Source: Natronoarchaeum rubrum (GTDB lineage: Archaea; Halobacteriota; Halobacteria; Halobacteriales; Natronoarchaeaceae). From it: 64,000 bases of DNA. This document shows positions 41,579 through 50,244 of this stretch, piece after piece; the first letter of the stretch is position 1, and every line of letters begins with the position of its first letter. Location of the stretch: assembly GCF_024494695.1 (NCBI RefSeq), contig NZ_JANHDP010000002.1, positions 1 through 64,000 of the forward strand, in the 5' to 3' direction. A program made the position numbers and the translations under genes. The notes beneath the pieces were generated by a model. The model did not search any database. It was not told where the DNA came from and saw only the letters and a list, made by a program, of their open reading frames with translations.

Positions 41579-42091
41579 ATGGAGAGGGAGGGCGACGCGA
41601 CGGGCGAGGGCGCGACGCGACGGCGGGTACTTGGACTGGTCGGCGCCGGCGCAGCTGTCGGGATCGCTGGCTGTCTCGGCGGTGGGGGAGACGGCGCGTA
41701 CGGCCCCCAGACCGACGTCGCGGTGTCCGGTAACGGGAGCCTCGAGAACGCGACGAGCGCGAGCACGCAGCGAGCGTTCGCCTCGACGACGCCGGACCCC
41801 GACGCGACCAGCATCGAGGCGCTGACGCTCGTCGAGCACGAGCCGGTCGTCGCGGGCGGGTACAAGGGGCTCACCGTTCGCGGGCGCGTCCACAACGACG
41901 CCCAGCAACTGGTCGAGTACGCGGAGGTCCGGACGCGGTTCTACGATGCGAGCGGAACGCACCTGGGCACCTACCTCGCCTCGACGAGCGACCTGGCCGC
42001 GGACACCGAGTGGGCGTTCGAGGTCGTCGTGCTGGAGTCGCCAGGAGACGTCGATGCCTACGACGCGGGCGTGTTCGGCTGGCCGCCGTAA
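41579..42091 (+). CDS. Tat lipoprotein with FxLYD-like domain
   Basis: A 170-residue secreted lipoprotein. The signal contains TRRRVLGLVGAGAAVGIAGC: twin arginines followed by a lipobox with Cys at about 32. The mature part is acidic, then a beta-sandwich segment beginning LVEHEPVVAGGYKGLTVRG, then VHNDAQQLVEYAEVRTRFYD and GTYLASTSDLAADTEWAFEV, the FxLYD pattern of surface proteins. The role is unknown; it follows the methyltransferase by 77 bp with no obvious functional link. Start 41579 gives a standard Tat signal. Confidence 0.88.
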   Translation: MEREGDATGEGATRRRVLGLVGAGAAVGIAGCLGGGGDGAYGPQTDVAVSGNGSLENATSASTQRAFASTTPDPDATSIEALTLVEHEPVVAGGYKGLTVRGRVHNDAQQLVEYAEVRTRFYDASGTHLGTYLASTSDLAADTEWAFEVVVLESPGDVDAYDAGVFGWPP

Positions 42092-42181
42092 CTCGAAGCG
42101 GTCGGCCGCTGTGATTCGGAGCGGTCGGCCGCTGTGACTCGAAGCTATTTCCCCCTCCCGACGCTAGGAGAGAGCAGATTG

Positions 42182-43246
42182 ATGGGCGAGACAGCCAACC
42201 AGCCGACGGACCGGGACGACGCCGCGATCGACGCCGACGATCTGCGGGTGACCTACGCCGACGGCACCGAAGCCGTCCGGAGCGTCTCGCTGACGATCCC
42301 TCGCGGGGAGTTCTTCGGCTTCCTCGGGCCGAACGGCGCCGGCAAGACGACGACGATCAAGGTGCTGGCGACGCTGCTCGACGCGACCGGCGGCGGGGTT
42401 CGCGTCAACGGGTTCGACGCCGCCGAGAGCCCGCGGGCGATCCGCGAGTCGATCGGCTACATGGCCCAGGAGACCAGCGTCGACGAGGAGCTCACCGCCC
42501 GCGAGAACCTCAAATTCGCCTGCGAGGCCTACGGCGTCCCCCGGGGCGAGCGGGCCGAACGGATCGACGAACTGCTGGATCTGGTGGACCTCGCCGAGGT
42601 CGCCGACAAGCGATCGGAGGACTTCTCTGGCGGCATGAAGAAACGCCTCGACGTCGCGACGGCGCTGGTCCACCAGCCGCCGCTGGTCTTCCTCGACGAG
42701 CCGACGACGGGGCTCGACCCGAAGGCCCGCAACAAGCTCTGGGAGTACTTCCGGGCGATCAACGACCGGGGGACGACGATCTTCCTGACGACCCAGTACT
42801 TGGAGGAAGCCGACCAGCTCTGCGACCGACTGGCCGTGATCGCCGACGGCGAGATCGTCGCGACGGGCGAGCCGGCCGAGCTCAAGCACCGCGTCGGCGG
42901 CGAGATCCTCGACATCGAGCTGGCCGGGGACGGGGAAGGCGACGCCGCCGCCGCCGAGGCGGCCGCGGCGGTCGTCCGGGAGGCCGACTTGCTCGAAGCC
43001 GACGCGACGATCGAACCGACCGAGGACGGACTGCAGATCACGTCACAGCGGGCCCGCTCGCGCGGGACGGACGTGCTGGTCGCGCTGCGGGACGCCGGGG
43101 TCGCCGTCACCGGCTTCAACGTCCGTGCGCCGACGCTCGACGACGTGTTCCTCGCGATCACCGGCGAAGCGACCGGCGAGGGTGCAGATGCAGCGGCCGC
43201 AACCGCCCCCGACGACCCGGTCGCCGGGGAGGTGAGCGACGAATGA
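42182..43246 (+). CDS. ABC transporter ATP-binding protein (DrrA-like)
   Basis: A 354-residue ATPase of a drug-type ABC exporter. Walker A is GPNGAGKTT (49-57), the signature FSGGMKKRLDVATAL, Walker B VFLDEPTTGLDP, with TTQYLEEADQL holding the switch region. A C-terminal extension with Ala-rich and acidic segments resembles DrrA-family ATPases. Its stop overlaps the ATG of the permease (ATGA at 43243). The start at 42182 is preferred; an ATG at 42134 would add 16 residues. The substrate is unknown. Confidence 0.93.
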   Translation: MGETANQPTDRDDAAIDADDLRVTYADGTEAVRSVSLTIPRGEFFGFLGPNGAGKTTTIKVLATLLDATGGGVRVNGFDAAESPRAIRESIGYMAQETSVDEELTARENLKFACEAYGVPRGERAERIDELLDLVDLAEVADKRSEDFSGGMKKRLDVATALVHQPPLVFLDEPTTGLDPKARNKLWEYFRAINDRGTTIFLTTQYLEEADQLCDRLAVIADGEIVATGEPAELKHRVGGEILDIELAGDGEGDAAAAEAAAAVVREADLLEADATIEPTEDGLQITSQRARSRGTDVLVALRDAGVAVTGFNVRAPTLDDVFLAITGEATGEGADAAAATAPDDPVAGEVSDE

Positions 43247-44160
43247 GCGGGTCGGACGAAAGAACGGACGGGGGCACACAGCCCGAACGCAGCGTCGAGG
43301 CGACGACGCCCGCGCCGATCGCGCGCTCGGGCAACTCGTTTTTCGGCGACGCGTGGACGAACTTCAAGCGCTGGAACCTGAAGGCGGTCCGCAACCCGTT
43401 CGTGCTGGTCGTCTCGCTCGTCCAGCCGATCATCTTCCTCGTCCTCTTTACGCAGGTGTTCGGCGGCGTCGCGACGCAGGCCATCGGCGGCGGCAACGGC
43501 GGATCGATCAGCTACGAGACCTACCTCGTGCCCGCGATCGCGATCCAGGTCGCGCTCGCCGCGGCAGCGACGTCGGGCGTCGGCCTGGTCAACGACATCG
43601 AGAGCGGGATGTTCGAGAAGGTGCTGGCGACGCCGATGAACCGCACGGCGGTGTTCCTCGGCAAGACCGCCGCGGAGGTGGCCCGGATCGCCGTCCAGAT
43701 CGGGATCATCCTCGGGCTGGGGACGCTGCTGGGCGCCGAGATAGCGACCGGTCTCGTCGGCGCGCTCGGCATCATGGCCGTCGGCGTCCTCTTTTCGCTG
43801 TGGTTCGTCTCGCTGTCGAACGCGCTGGCGGTCGTCACGAAGGACCAAGAGTCGACGATCATCGGCGCGAACCTGCTGCAGTTTCCGCTTTTGTTCGTCT
43901 CCAGCGCCTTCCTCCCGCTCGACTCGCTGCCCGACTGGATCCAGCTCGTCGCGACGTACAACCCCGTGACCTACGGCGTCGACGCCGCGCGAGCGATCAT
44001 GCTCGATCGGGACGTGATGACCGTGATCGAGGTGAGCCAGTTCGGCGGGATCTGGGACACGCTGGTGCCGGCGCTGGCGGTGCTGCTGGCGCTCGATCTG
44101 CTGCTTGGCGGCCTCGCGGTGTACCTGCTCGGCCGGGCGTCGAGTTCGTCCGTGCGCTGA
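43243..44160 (+). CDS. ABC-2 type permease (DrrB-like)
   Basis: A 305-residue membrane partner of the ATPase before it. After a polar N-terminus (PAPIARSGNSFFGDAWTNFK) come six hydrophobic segments. DrrB-like features include NPFVLVVSLVQPIIFLVLFT, IESGMFEKVLATPMNRTAVF and the C-terminal FPLLFVSSAFLPLDSLPDW then NPVTYGVDAAR. This belongs to the ABC-2 family exporting drugs, lipids or polysaccharides. The two genes are translationally coupled and form a full exporter. Confidence 0.93.
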   Translation: MSGSDERTDGGTQPERSVEATTPAPIARSGNSFFGDAWTNFKRWNLKAVRNPFVLVVSLVQPIIFLVLFTQVFGGVATQAIGGGNGGSISYETYLVPAIAIQVALAAAATSGVGLVNDIESGMFEKVLATPMNRTAVFLGKTAAEVARIAVQIGIILGLGTLLGAEIATGLVGALGIMAVGVLFSLWFVSLSNALAVVTKDQESTIIGANLLQFPLLFVSSAFLPLDSLPDWIQLVATYNPVTYGVDAARAIMLDRDVMTVIEVSQFGGIWDTLVPALAVLLALDLLLGGLAVYLLGRASSSSVR

Positions 44161-44206
44161 GCGCCGTTCATCGCCCGTTTCGTTCTCGGTCAGCCCACCC
44201 CCGACG

Positions 44207-44214
44207 TTCATAAT
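44207..44214 (+). promoter_or_regulatory. TATA-like element of the PEP-hydrolase/cupin/Tm-1 operon
   Basis: TTCATAAT lies about 28-35 bp before the ATG at 44242, the spacing of a leaderless haloarchaeal promoter. The palindrome 44218-44236 occupies the space between it and the start codon. Confidence 0.5.
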
Positions 44215-44217
44215 CGA

Positions 44218-44236
44218 ATGTGATGCGACATCACAT
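44218..44236. promoter_or_regulatory. Perfect palindrome, probable operator
   Basis: ATGTGATG, spacer CGA, CATCACAT: an exact 8-bp inverted repeat with 3-bp spacer, 6 bp before the start codon of the PEP-hydrolase gene. Placed between TATA and start it would let a bound dimer block initiation. No regulator gene is adjacent. Confidence 0.6.
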
Positions 44237-44241
44237 GACGC

Positions 44242-45078
44242 ATGAAATTCACACGAGAAGAGTCACTGACACGGCTCGAGGAATCGGTCGAGAACGGCGA
44301 CCCGATCGTGGGCGCGGGCGCCGGGACGGGGATCTCGGCGAAGTTCGCCGAGCGAGGCGGCGTCGACCTGCTGATCATCTACAACTCCGGTCGCTACCGG
44401 ATGAACGGGCGGGGATCGCTGGCGGGCCTGCTGCCCTACGGCGACGCCAACGAGATCGTCGTCGAGATGGGCCACGAGGTACTCCCGGTGGTCGAGGACA
44501 CGCCGGTGCTCGCGGGGGTCAACGGCACCGATCCGTTCCGGGACATGGAGGTGTTCATCGAGGACCTCCGGAGGCGCGGGTTCTCGGGGGTCCAGAACTT
44601 CCCAACAGTGGGGTTGATAGACGAGGACAGCCAGTATCGGCAGAACCTCGAAGAGACCGGGATGGGGTACGACGAGGAGATCGAGATGATCCGCGAGGCC
44701 AGCGACCAGGGGATGCTCACCTGCCCGTACGTATTCAGCGAGGACGACGCCAGAGCGATGGCCGAGGCCGGCGCCGACGTGATCGTCTCGCACATGGGGC
44801 TGACGACCTCGGGCGACATCGGCGCCGAGACCGCCCTCGACCTCGATGAAGCCGCCGAACGGGTGCAGGCTCACCACGACGCCGCGAAAGACGTGAACGA
44901 GGATGTCATGGTGATCTGCCACGGCGGGCCGATCGCGTGGCCCGACGACGCCCAGCACGTCCTCGACAACACCGAGGGCGTGGTCGGCTTCTTCGGCGCG
45001 TCGAGCATCGAGCGACTGCCGACCGAGGAAGCGATCGAGAACCAGGCCCGGGAGTTCAAGGAGATCGATCTCGGATGA
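44242..45078 (+). CDS. PEP-hydrolase family TIM-barrel protein (Tm-1 C-terminal half)
   Basis: A 278-residue protein beginning MKFTREESLTRLEESVENGD. The blocks IVGAGAGTGISAKFAERGGV, LLIIYNSGRYRMNGRGSLAG, GVNGTDPFRDMEVFIEDL and GFSGVQNFPTVGLIDE identify the phosphoenolpyruvate hydrolase-like family (PF09370), a TIM barrel. In many bacteria, fungi and plants (tomato Tm-1) this domain is fused C-terminally to UPF0261. Here it is a separate gene whose last bases overlap the cupin ATG, with the UPF0261 gene two genes on. The palindrome 44218-44236 precedes it. The biochemical activity is not established. Confidence 0.9.
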   Translation: MKFTREESLTRLEESVENGDPIVGAGAGTGISAKFAERGGVDLLIIYNSGRYRMNGRGSLAGLLPYGDANEIVVEMGHEVLPVVEDTPVLAGVNGTDPFRDMEVFIEDLRRRGFSGVQNFPTVGLIDEDSQYRQNLEETGMGYDEEIEMIREASDQGMLTCPYVFSEDDARAMAEAGADVIVSHMGLTTSGDIGAETALDLDEAAERVQAHHDAAKDVNEDVMVICHGGPIAWPDDAQHVLDNTEGVVGFFGASSIERLPTEEAIENQAREFKEIDLG

Positions 45079-45587
45079 GCGAAACCGACTCCGGAGGGTT
45101 CGTCGCGCCGGAGGACGTCGAGAGCCAGGTGTTCGACTGGGGCGTCCTGAAGTGGCTGAGCACGCCCGAGGTGACCGGCGGCGAGCGCTTCAGCGCCGGC
45201 GTCGTCCGGCTCGAACCGGGCAAGGGCCACGAGCGCCACGAACACCCCGACAGCGACGAGATCCTCTACGTTCTCAGCGGGAGCGGCGAACAGGAACTCG
45301 GCGACGAGACCCGAGAGATCGAGGCCGGCGAGCTGGTGTTCGTCCCCGAGGGCGTCGAGCACGGAACGATAAATACGGGCTGGGAGACGCTCGTCCTGCT
45401 GGCGGTGTACGCGCCGCCGGGCCCCGAGGACGTGCTGCGTGAGATGCCGGACTGCGAAATCGTCCCGCCCGGCGAGCTGGCGGCGAGAAATCGCGATGAA
45501 TCGGCGGGTGGCGAAACGGCTGGCGGCGAAACGGAGAGCGGGGGAGCGGACGGCGGCGAAACGGAAGGTGGAGGTGACCGACCGTGA
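45075..45587 (+). CDS. Cupin domain protein
   Basis: A 170-residue single-cupin protein. The first metal motif is in KGHERHEHPDSDEILYVLSG near residue 54 (His, His and Glu), the second in VFVPEGVEHGTINTGWET near residue 96 with the last His. The N-terminal segment RFSAGVVRLEPGKG is standard; the C-terminal tail from about 135 is Gly/Glu-rich (GGETAGGETESGGADGG), probably disordered. ATG overlaps the previous stop and its own stop overlaps the next start, so it is translated within the PEP-hydrolase/Tm-1 operon. It may act as a metal-binding isomerase, dioxygenase or binding partner. Confidence 0.9.
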   Translation: MSETDSGGFVAPEDVESQVFDWGVLKWLSTPEVTGGERFSAGVVRLEPGKGHERHEHPDSDEILYVLSGSGEQELGDETREIEAGELVFVPEGVEHGTINTGWETLVLLAVYAPPGPEDVLREMPDCEIVPPGELAARNRDESAGGETAGGETESGGADGGETEGGGDRP

Positions 45588-46804
45588 GCGTCGTGATCGT
45601 CGGAACGCTCGACACCAAGAGCGAGGAGATCGGCTTCGCCCGCGACGTGATCGAGGACCAGGGCCTCGACGTCCACGTCGTCGACGCCGGAGTCGTGGGC
45701 GAGCCCGAGTTCGAGCCGGACACGAGCGCCGCCGAGGTCGCCGCGGCGGCCGGCACCGACCTCGAAACGCTGCGCGAGGAGGCGGAGCGCGGCGATGCCG
45801 TCACCGCGATGGGCGAAGGAGCGGCGGCCGTGGTGCGGGAATTACACGACGAGGGCGACCTCGACGGCGTGCTCGGACTGGGCGGGTCGGGCAACACCTC
45901 GATCGCGACCGCGGCGATGCGCGCGCTGCCTTACGGCGTCCCCAAGCTGATGGTGTCGACGGTGGCGTCGGGCGACGTCGAGCCGTACGTGGAGACGCGC
46001 GACATCGCGATGCTGTACTCGGTCGCCGACGTCGAGGGGCTGAACCAGCTCACGCGGCGGATCATCTCGAACGCCGCGCTCGCGATGGTCGGGATGGTCG
46101 AAAACGAGCCCGACGTCGAGACCGAGGAGAAGCCCACCGTCGGCATCACGATGTTCGGCGTCACGACGCCGGGCGTCCAGGCGGCCCGCGAGCACCTCGA
46201 AGCGATGGGCTACGAGACGATCGTGTTCCACGCGACCGGCACCGGCGGGCGCGCGATGGAAAACCTGATCGAGCAGGGCGTCATCGACGCCGTCCTCGAC
46301 GTGACGACGACGGAGTGGGCCGACGAACTGGTCGGCGGCGTCCTCAACGCCGGGCCGGAGCGACTCGACGCCGCCGCCGAGACCGGGACGCCCCAGGTCG
46401 TCTCGGTCGGGGCGCTCGACATGGTGAACTTCGGCCCCGAGGACTCCGTTCCCGAGGAGTTCCGCGATCGGAATCTCCACGTCCACAACCCGCAGGTGAC
46501 GCTGATGCGCACGACGCCCGAGGAGTGCGCCGAACTCGGCGAGATCATCGCCGAGAAGCTCAACGCCGCAACCGGCCCGACGGCGCTCGCGCTCCCGCTG
46601 GACGGCGTCTCGATGCTCAGCGTCGAGGGCGAGGACTTTTACGCGCCCGAGGCCGACGATGCACTGTTCGAGGCCCTCCGCGAACACCTCGACGACGACG
46701 TCGAACTGGTCGAAGTTGAAGCCGACATCAACGACGACCGGTTCGCCCGGACGATCGCCGAGACGCTCGACGAGTACGTCGGCGGCGGCGACTCGGCGCC
46801 CTGA
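45584..46804 (+). CDS. Tm-1-like UPF0261 family protein
   Basis: A 406-residue protein starting with GTG (SVVIVGTLDTKSEEIGFARD). Family blocks are LGLGGSGNTSIATAAMRALP near residue 98, PKLMVSTVASGDVEPYVE, and IVFHATGTGGRAMENLIEQG near residue 211, which belong to UPF0261, the N-terminal half of plant Tm-1, an ATP-binding Rossmann-type pair. The C-terminal GPTALALPLDGVSMLSVEGE is conserved. In Tm-1 proteins the TIM barrel of the first gene of this operon is fused to this one; here they are split with a cupin between. Function outside plant virus resistance is unknown. Confidence 0.93.
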   Translation: MSVVIVGTLDTKSEEIGFARDVIEDQGLDVHVVDAGVVGEPEFEPDTSAAEVAAAAGTDLETLREEAERGDAVTAMGEGAAAVVRELHDEGDLDGVLGLGGSGNTSIATAAMRALPYGVPKLMVSTVASGDVEPYVETRDIAMLYSVADVEGLNQLTRRIISNAALAMVGMVENEPDVETEEKPTVGITMFGVTTPGVQAAREHLEAMGYETIVFHATGTGGRAMENLIEQGVIDAVLDVTTTEWADELVGGVLNAGPERLDAAAETGTPQVVSVGALDMVNFGPEDSVPEEFRDRNLHVHNPQVTLMRTTPEECAELGEIIAEKLNAATGPTALALPLDGVSMLSVEGEDFYAPEADDALFEALREHLDDDVELVEVEADINDDRFARTIAETLDEYVGGGDSAP

Positions 46805-46975
46805 TCCGACCGCGACGGGCGCCGGACCGATGCCCGGTTTCGAGGACAGAAGGCCTAAGTTTAGCCACGTCTAATTCACCGACGAGATAACTATGGAGCC
46901 GCTGCTTCGCTCTCGTGCCGCTTTCGCGAACGAGCCGTGGGGACCGGCGTCCGAACCGCCGGTGGTGATCGTCTA

Positions 46976-47683
46976 GTGAGCGATGTGACCTGGCTGCAGG
47001 TGCTCATGATCGCGTTCGGCGCGCAACTCGCCGTGCTGCCAGGCGAGAAGGTGCAGTTCATCATCGCCGGTCTCTCGACCCGGTACAACCCGCTACTGGT
47101 CGTCGCGGCGGCCGGGTCGGCGTTCGCCGGCTGGACCGCGCTCGAGGTCCTGGTGGGCAGCGCGCTGACCGACGCCGTCCCGGGAATCTACCTCGACGCG
47201 CTGGCGGCGGCGATGTTCCTCGCGTTCGCGGTGATGCTGGTCCGGACGGCGCCGGACGGCGCCGACGTGGAGGACGAACCGGCAGCGGGCGTCCTCGGCG
47301 ACGGCGGTGAACTCGACGTCCGCGTCCCGATCGTCGGCTGGCGAGTCCCGAACGCGCTCGGGGGCTTTCTCCCCATCTTCGCCATGATGGCGTTCGGCGA
47401 GTTCGGCGACAAGACCCAGACGATCACGATCATTCTCGCCAGCCAGTACCCCGGCGCGCCGACCGCGATCTGGGCCGGCGAGATGCTCGCGATCGTCCCG
47501 GTCAGCCTGCTCAACGCCGTCGTGTTCCACCGGTTCGCCCACCGCTTCGACCTCCGCAAGGCCCACTTCGTCGGCGCGGCGCTGTTCGCGTTCTTCGCGG
47601 CGGACTTCCTGGTGTCGGTGCTGTTCGGGGTCTCGGTCTGGGAGACCGTCGTCGGGACGATCGTCGCACTCGTCGGCGGGTGA
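46976..47683 (+). CDS. TMEM165/GDT1 family cation transporter
   Basis: A 235-residue membrane protein with about six hydrophobic segments. The two family motifs E-x-G-D-K-T appear as LPGEKVQFI (first half, altered) and FGEFGDKTQTITI (second half, canonical). A polar stretch with DGADVEDEPAAGVLGDGGE separates the halves. The family transports Mn2+/Ca2+ in exchange for H+. The GTG at 46976 is preferred because it starts the first hydrophobic segment. A TATA-like AAGTTTAG near 46857 lies upstream. Confidence 0.88.
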   Translation: MSDVTWLQVLMIAFGAQLAVLPGEKVQFIIAGLSTRYNPLLVVAAAGSAFAGWTALEVLVGSALTDAVPGIYLDALAAAMFLAFAVMLVRTAPDGADVEDEPAAGVLGDGGELDVRVPIVGWRVPNALGGFLPIFAMMAFGEFGDKTQTITIILASQYPGAPTAIWAGEMLAIVPVSLLNAVVFHRFAHRFDLRKAHFVGAALFAFFAADFLVSVLFGVSVWETVVGTIVALVGG

Positions 47684-47765
47684 GGAACAGCGTCGCTGAA
47701 AGACGGGACGGTCATCGACAGAATCGACGCAGCCGGCGGTGTGCGACGGTAGTTTCCGAAGGAAA

Positions 47766-47784
47766 TAGTCCATCCTGGATTCGA
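47766..47784 (-). repeat. Duplicated 3' end of tRNA-Gln (att-like site)
   Basis: TAGTCCATCCTGGATTCGA here is identical to 47886-47904, the 3' end of the tRNA-Gln gene, in the same orientation, 120 bp downstream of it. Such partial copies mark integration sites of tRNA-targeting elements, or the relic of a tandem tRNA duplication. The 100 bp between holds no gene. Confidence 0.7.
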
Positions 47785-47885
47785 CCGAAGCGAGACGGTC
47801 GCTCACTCCGTTCGCGCTGCGACTCGCAGGGTTCGAATCCACTCGTCGACGTAGTTGCGACTCACGGTGTGATTCGTCGCAAAAG

Positions 47886-47958
47886 TAGTCCATCCTGGAT
47901 TCGAACCAGGGTCGAAGCCCCCAGAAGGCTTCAGGATTGGCCACTACCCTAATGGACT
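47886..47958 (-). tRNA. tRNA-Gln (CUG anticodon)
   Basis: The minus strand folds as a tRNA: acceptor AGTCCAT/ATGGACT, anticodon arm AAGCC with loop TTCTGGG and GGCTT (anticodon CTG, Gln CAG), T arm CCTGG with TTCGAAT and CCAGG, discriminator A at 47886. No intron is seen and CCA is not encoded. It is followed 120 bp downstream by a partial copy of its 3' end. Confidence 0.95.
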
Positions 47959-48109
47959 TGACACGTTCGGCGGTGTCCGCTTCGCCGACGCTTCACCCAA
48001 CTGTACTTGGTTTCCGTATTTGAGCGTTTCGAACTCGACTGCTGGAGGGCATCGGGTGATCCGACACCAGAAGAGAAATACGCTACCGAACCTCACGCAC
48101 CGGGTCGAT

Positions 48110-48736
48110 CTAGCGTTCGCCGGTTGGGAGCTGGTAGTGTTCTTTGCGATGGCAGTTCGCGCAGAGCACGATACACTTCTCAATTTCCTCCCGGAGTCGG
48201 TCCTTGCCGTAGCCGTACGTGATCATCTTCCCGACGGCCATCTCCTTGTCGTCCTCGTCGACGTGATGAAAGTCGAGACAGGCGGGATCGGTTTCGTCAC
48301 AGCGATCACACCCGCCTCGTTCTCGTTGCAGACGGTTCGCCCACATTCGATGCGCGTCGCGTCGCCGCAGAGAACGCTCGGTGTTCCAGTCCGCGTGCCG
48401 GTAGTGCCACCGCTGGTCGGCCGACAACTCGGACCACTCGACGCCGTCGGGAATATCGACATCCTCCGGCTTCGGATCGAGACGCGAACCGCGCGAACTC
48501 GCCGTCTCCAGGCCCGCCCGCTCTTTGGCCGCGTTCCAGCCGCCGAGATGGCGGACGATCGTCGAGGAAGAGGGCGTCAGGTCGAGCCGCTCGTACTGGG
48601 CCTTGGTCGGCGACTCGCCGAGTCGGTCGGCCGCCGCCCGGAGCGCGTCGAGACATTCTCGTTCGGTCGTCACGACGGTCGTCGCCGCCCGATCGTACTT
48701 GAACGTCCGCTCGCCGGGGTGCCGGACCCGCCGCAC
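48110..48736 (-). CDS. HNH endonuclease with homing-endonuclease-associated repeat
   Basis: A 208-residue DNA-binding nuclease. Residues about 25-85 hold a homing-endonuclease-associated DNA-binding repeat ([39 protein letters not shown]). The C-terminal half is an HNH domain with zinc Cys pairs: [20 protein letters not shown] and [11 protein letters not shown]. This composition fits free-standing homing or restriction-like HNH enzymes common in haloarchaea. It lies 152 bp from tRNA-Gln, whose 3' end is partly duplicated, so a link to a lost mobile element is possible. Its target is not known. Confidence 0.85.
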   Translation of the reverse strand: MRRVRHPGERTFKYDRAATTVVTTERECLDALRAAADRLGESPTKAQYERLDLTPSSSTIVRHLGGWNAAKERAGLETASSRGSRLDPKPEDVDIPDGVEWSELSADQRWHYRHADWNTERSLRRRDAHRMWANRLQRERGGCDRCDETDPACLDFHHVDEDDKEMAVGKMITYGYGKDRLREEIEKCIVLCANCHRKEHYQLPTGER

Positions 48737-48819
48737 TGGGCCGGCGAACCGGGCGCCGTATCTTCGACGCCCGTGTACATTTCGACACCTACTTTACCGA
48801 GAACTATGCACTGTCGTGT

Positions 48820-49392
48820 ATGTACGTCGGACGCTTCGTGATCGTGGGACCGTCGGTGGCCGCTTACCGAGTATCGTCCCGATCGTTCCCGAACCGGAAA
48901 ATAATCGAGCGCGACGGTTCGCTGACGGTCGTCCCAACCGAGGAGGCCGAGGAGACCGACAACCCCTACGTCTCCTACAACTGCGTGCGCACGGCCGGCG
49001 ATCAGGTCGTCGTCGGCAACGGCTCGCACGTCGATCCGATCACCGAGAAGCTCGAACTCGGCTACCCGGCCCGCGACGCGCTGGCCGAGAGTCTCCTCGC
49101 GATGGACTACGAGAAGGACGACTACGACACGCCCCGGATCGCCGGCGTCGTCGGCGACGATAGTTACATCGGCACCGTCCGGAACGACGCGCTGCTCGTC
49201 GAGCAGGTCGACGAGCCGACGCTGGTGGCAACCTACGAGAAGGACAGTCCGGAGTCGTTCGAGTTCGACGCCGACGACGCGCCGAGTGCGGCGAGTGAAG
49301 CGCTCGGATTGGAGTTCGAGCACGCGGTCTGTGCGGCCGGCGTCGAGCGGACCGACGAGGACGTCAGGCTGGCGATCGAGAACGGCGAGTAG
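48820..49392 (+). CDS. purO: IMP cyclohydrolase PurO
   Basis: A 190-residue archaeal enzyme for the last step of purine synthesis, FAICAR to IMP. The opening [20 protein letters not shown] and then RSFPNRKII and [20 protein letters not shown] are PurO signatures, as is the NTN-hydrolase-like fold. Length is normal. It begins 83 bp from the divergent HNH gene. Archaea use PurO in place of the bacterial PurH cyclohydrolase domain. Confidence 0.95.
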   Translation: MYVGRFVIVGPSVAAYRVSSRSFPNRKIIERDGSLTVVPTEEAEETDNPYVSYNCVRTAGDQVVVGNGSHVDPITEKLELGYPARDALAESLLAMDYEKDDYDTPRIAGVVGDDSYIGTVRNDALLVEQVDEPTLVATYEKDSPESFEFDADDAPSAASEALGLEFEHAVCAAGVERTDEDVRLAIENGE

Positions 49393-49503
49393 GCGAGCTC
49401 GTTTTCCGATCCGGCGCGGCGTCGAGACGCCGTTTCGAGGCTGCGTCGGGACCCCCCGTACTACGCCGGGGAAATGAAGGGCGACGAGCGCGTCGTACCG
49501 CGT

Positions 49504-50208
49504 ATGAAAGTGGGTCTGCTCTCCGATATCCACGGCAACCGCGTCGCGCTCGAAGCGGTCCTCTCGGACATGCCGGCGGTCGACGCGCTGGCTTGCGCGG
49601 GCGACGTCGTCGGCTACAACCCCTGGCCCGGCGACTGCGTCGACGCCATGGTCGATCCGGCGCCGCTGCTGGACGCCGTCGGTCGGGACGACCTCCCGGC
49701 CGACGAGGTGCCGACCGTGATGGGCAACCACGACCGGGCGGTCGCCAGCGGGTCGGCGTTCCGGTTCAACAGCATGGCCGCGGCGGGCGTCGAGCACGCC
49801 CGCGAGGAACTCGACGACGAGCAACTCGCGTGGCTGGACGACCTGCCCGACGAGCGCACCGAGTTCGACGAGAAGGTAAAGCTCGTCCACGGCCACCCCG
49901 ACGACCCGGACCGCTACACCTACCCCGACGATTTCAGCCCGCGGATGCTCGACGACGAGGACGTGCTGGTGCTGGGCCACACCCACGTCCAGCACGCCGA
50001 GCAGTACGGCGAGGGGATCGTAGTGAATCCGGGGAGCGTCGGCCAGCCCCGCGACCGCGACCCGAACGCGGCCTACGCGGTCGTCGATCTGGACGCACTG
50101 ACGGTCGACCTCCACCGCGTGGAGTACGATATCGAGGCGGTGCAGGACGCCGTGAGCGAGGCGGGGCTGCCCGAGAAGATCGGAAGTCGGCTCGAAGCCG
50201 GACGCTGA
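49504..50208 (+). CDS. Metallophosphoesterase, YfcE/MJ0936-like
   Basis: A 234-residue phosphoesterase. The metal-binding signature is complete: LLSDIHGNRVALEAVLSD, CAGDVVGYNPWPGD, VMGNHDRAVASG, LVHGHPDDPD and LGHTHVQHAEQY, as in calcineurin-like YfcE/MJ0936 proteins. These hydrolyse phosphodiesters of unknown natural substrate. The ATG at 49504 (MKVGLLSDIHGN) begins the fold; ATG 49474 would add ten unlikely residues. The next gene is convergent. Confidence 0.93.
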   Translation: MKVGLLSDIHGNRVALEAVLSDMPAVDALACAGDVVGYNPWPGDCVDAMVDPAPLLDAVGRDDLPADEVPTVMGNHDRAVASGSAFRFNSMAAAGVEHAREELDDEQLAWLDDLPDERTEFDEKVKLVHGHPDDPDRYTYPDDFSPRMLDDEDVLVLGHTHVQHAEQYGEGIVVNPGSVGQPRDRDPNAAYAVVDLDALTVDLHRVEYDIEAVQDAVSEAGLPEKIGSRLEAGR

Positions 50209-50244
50209 CTGCGGAGACAGCGAGAAGAGAGCGGCGTTGTCAGC

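Noticed and set aside
46894..46977. 27-residue frame MEPLLRSRAAFANEPWG before the TMEM165 gene
   Set aside because: A TATA-like element lies upstream, but there is no family resemblance; it may be a leader peptide or chance frame.
47680..47952. Plus-strand reading frame of 90 residues containing SPSWIR twice
   Set aside because: It runs through tRNA-Gln in antisense and through the copy of its 3' end; the repeated peptide is the tRNA sequence, not a protein.
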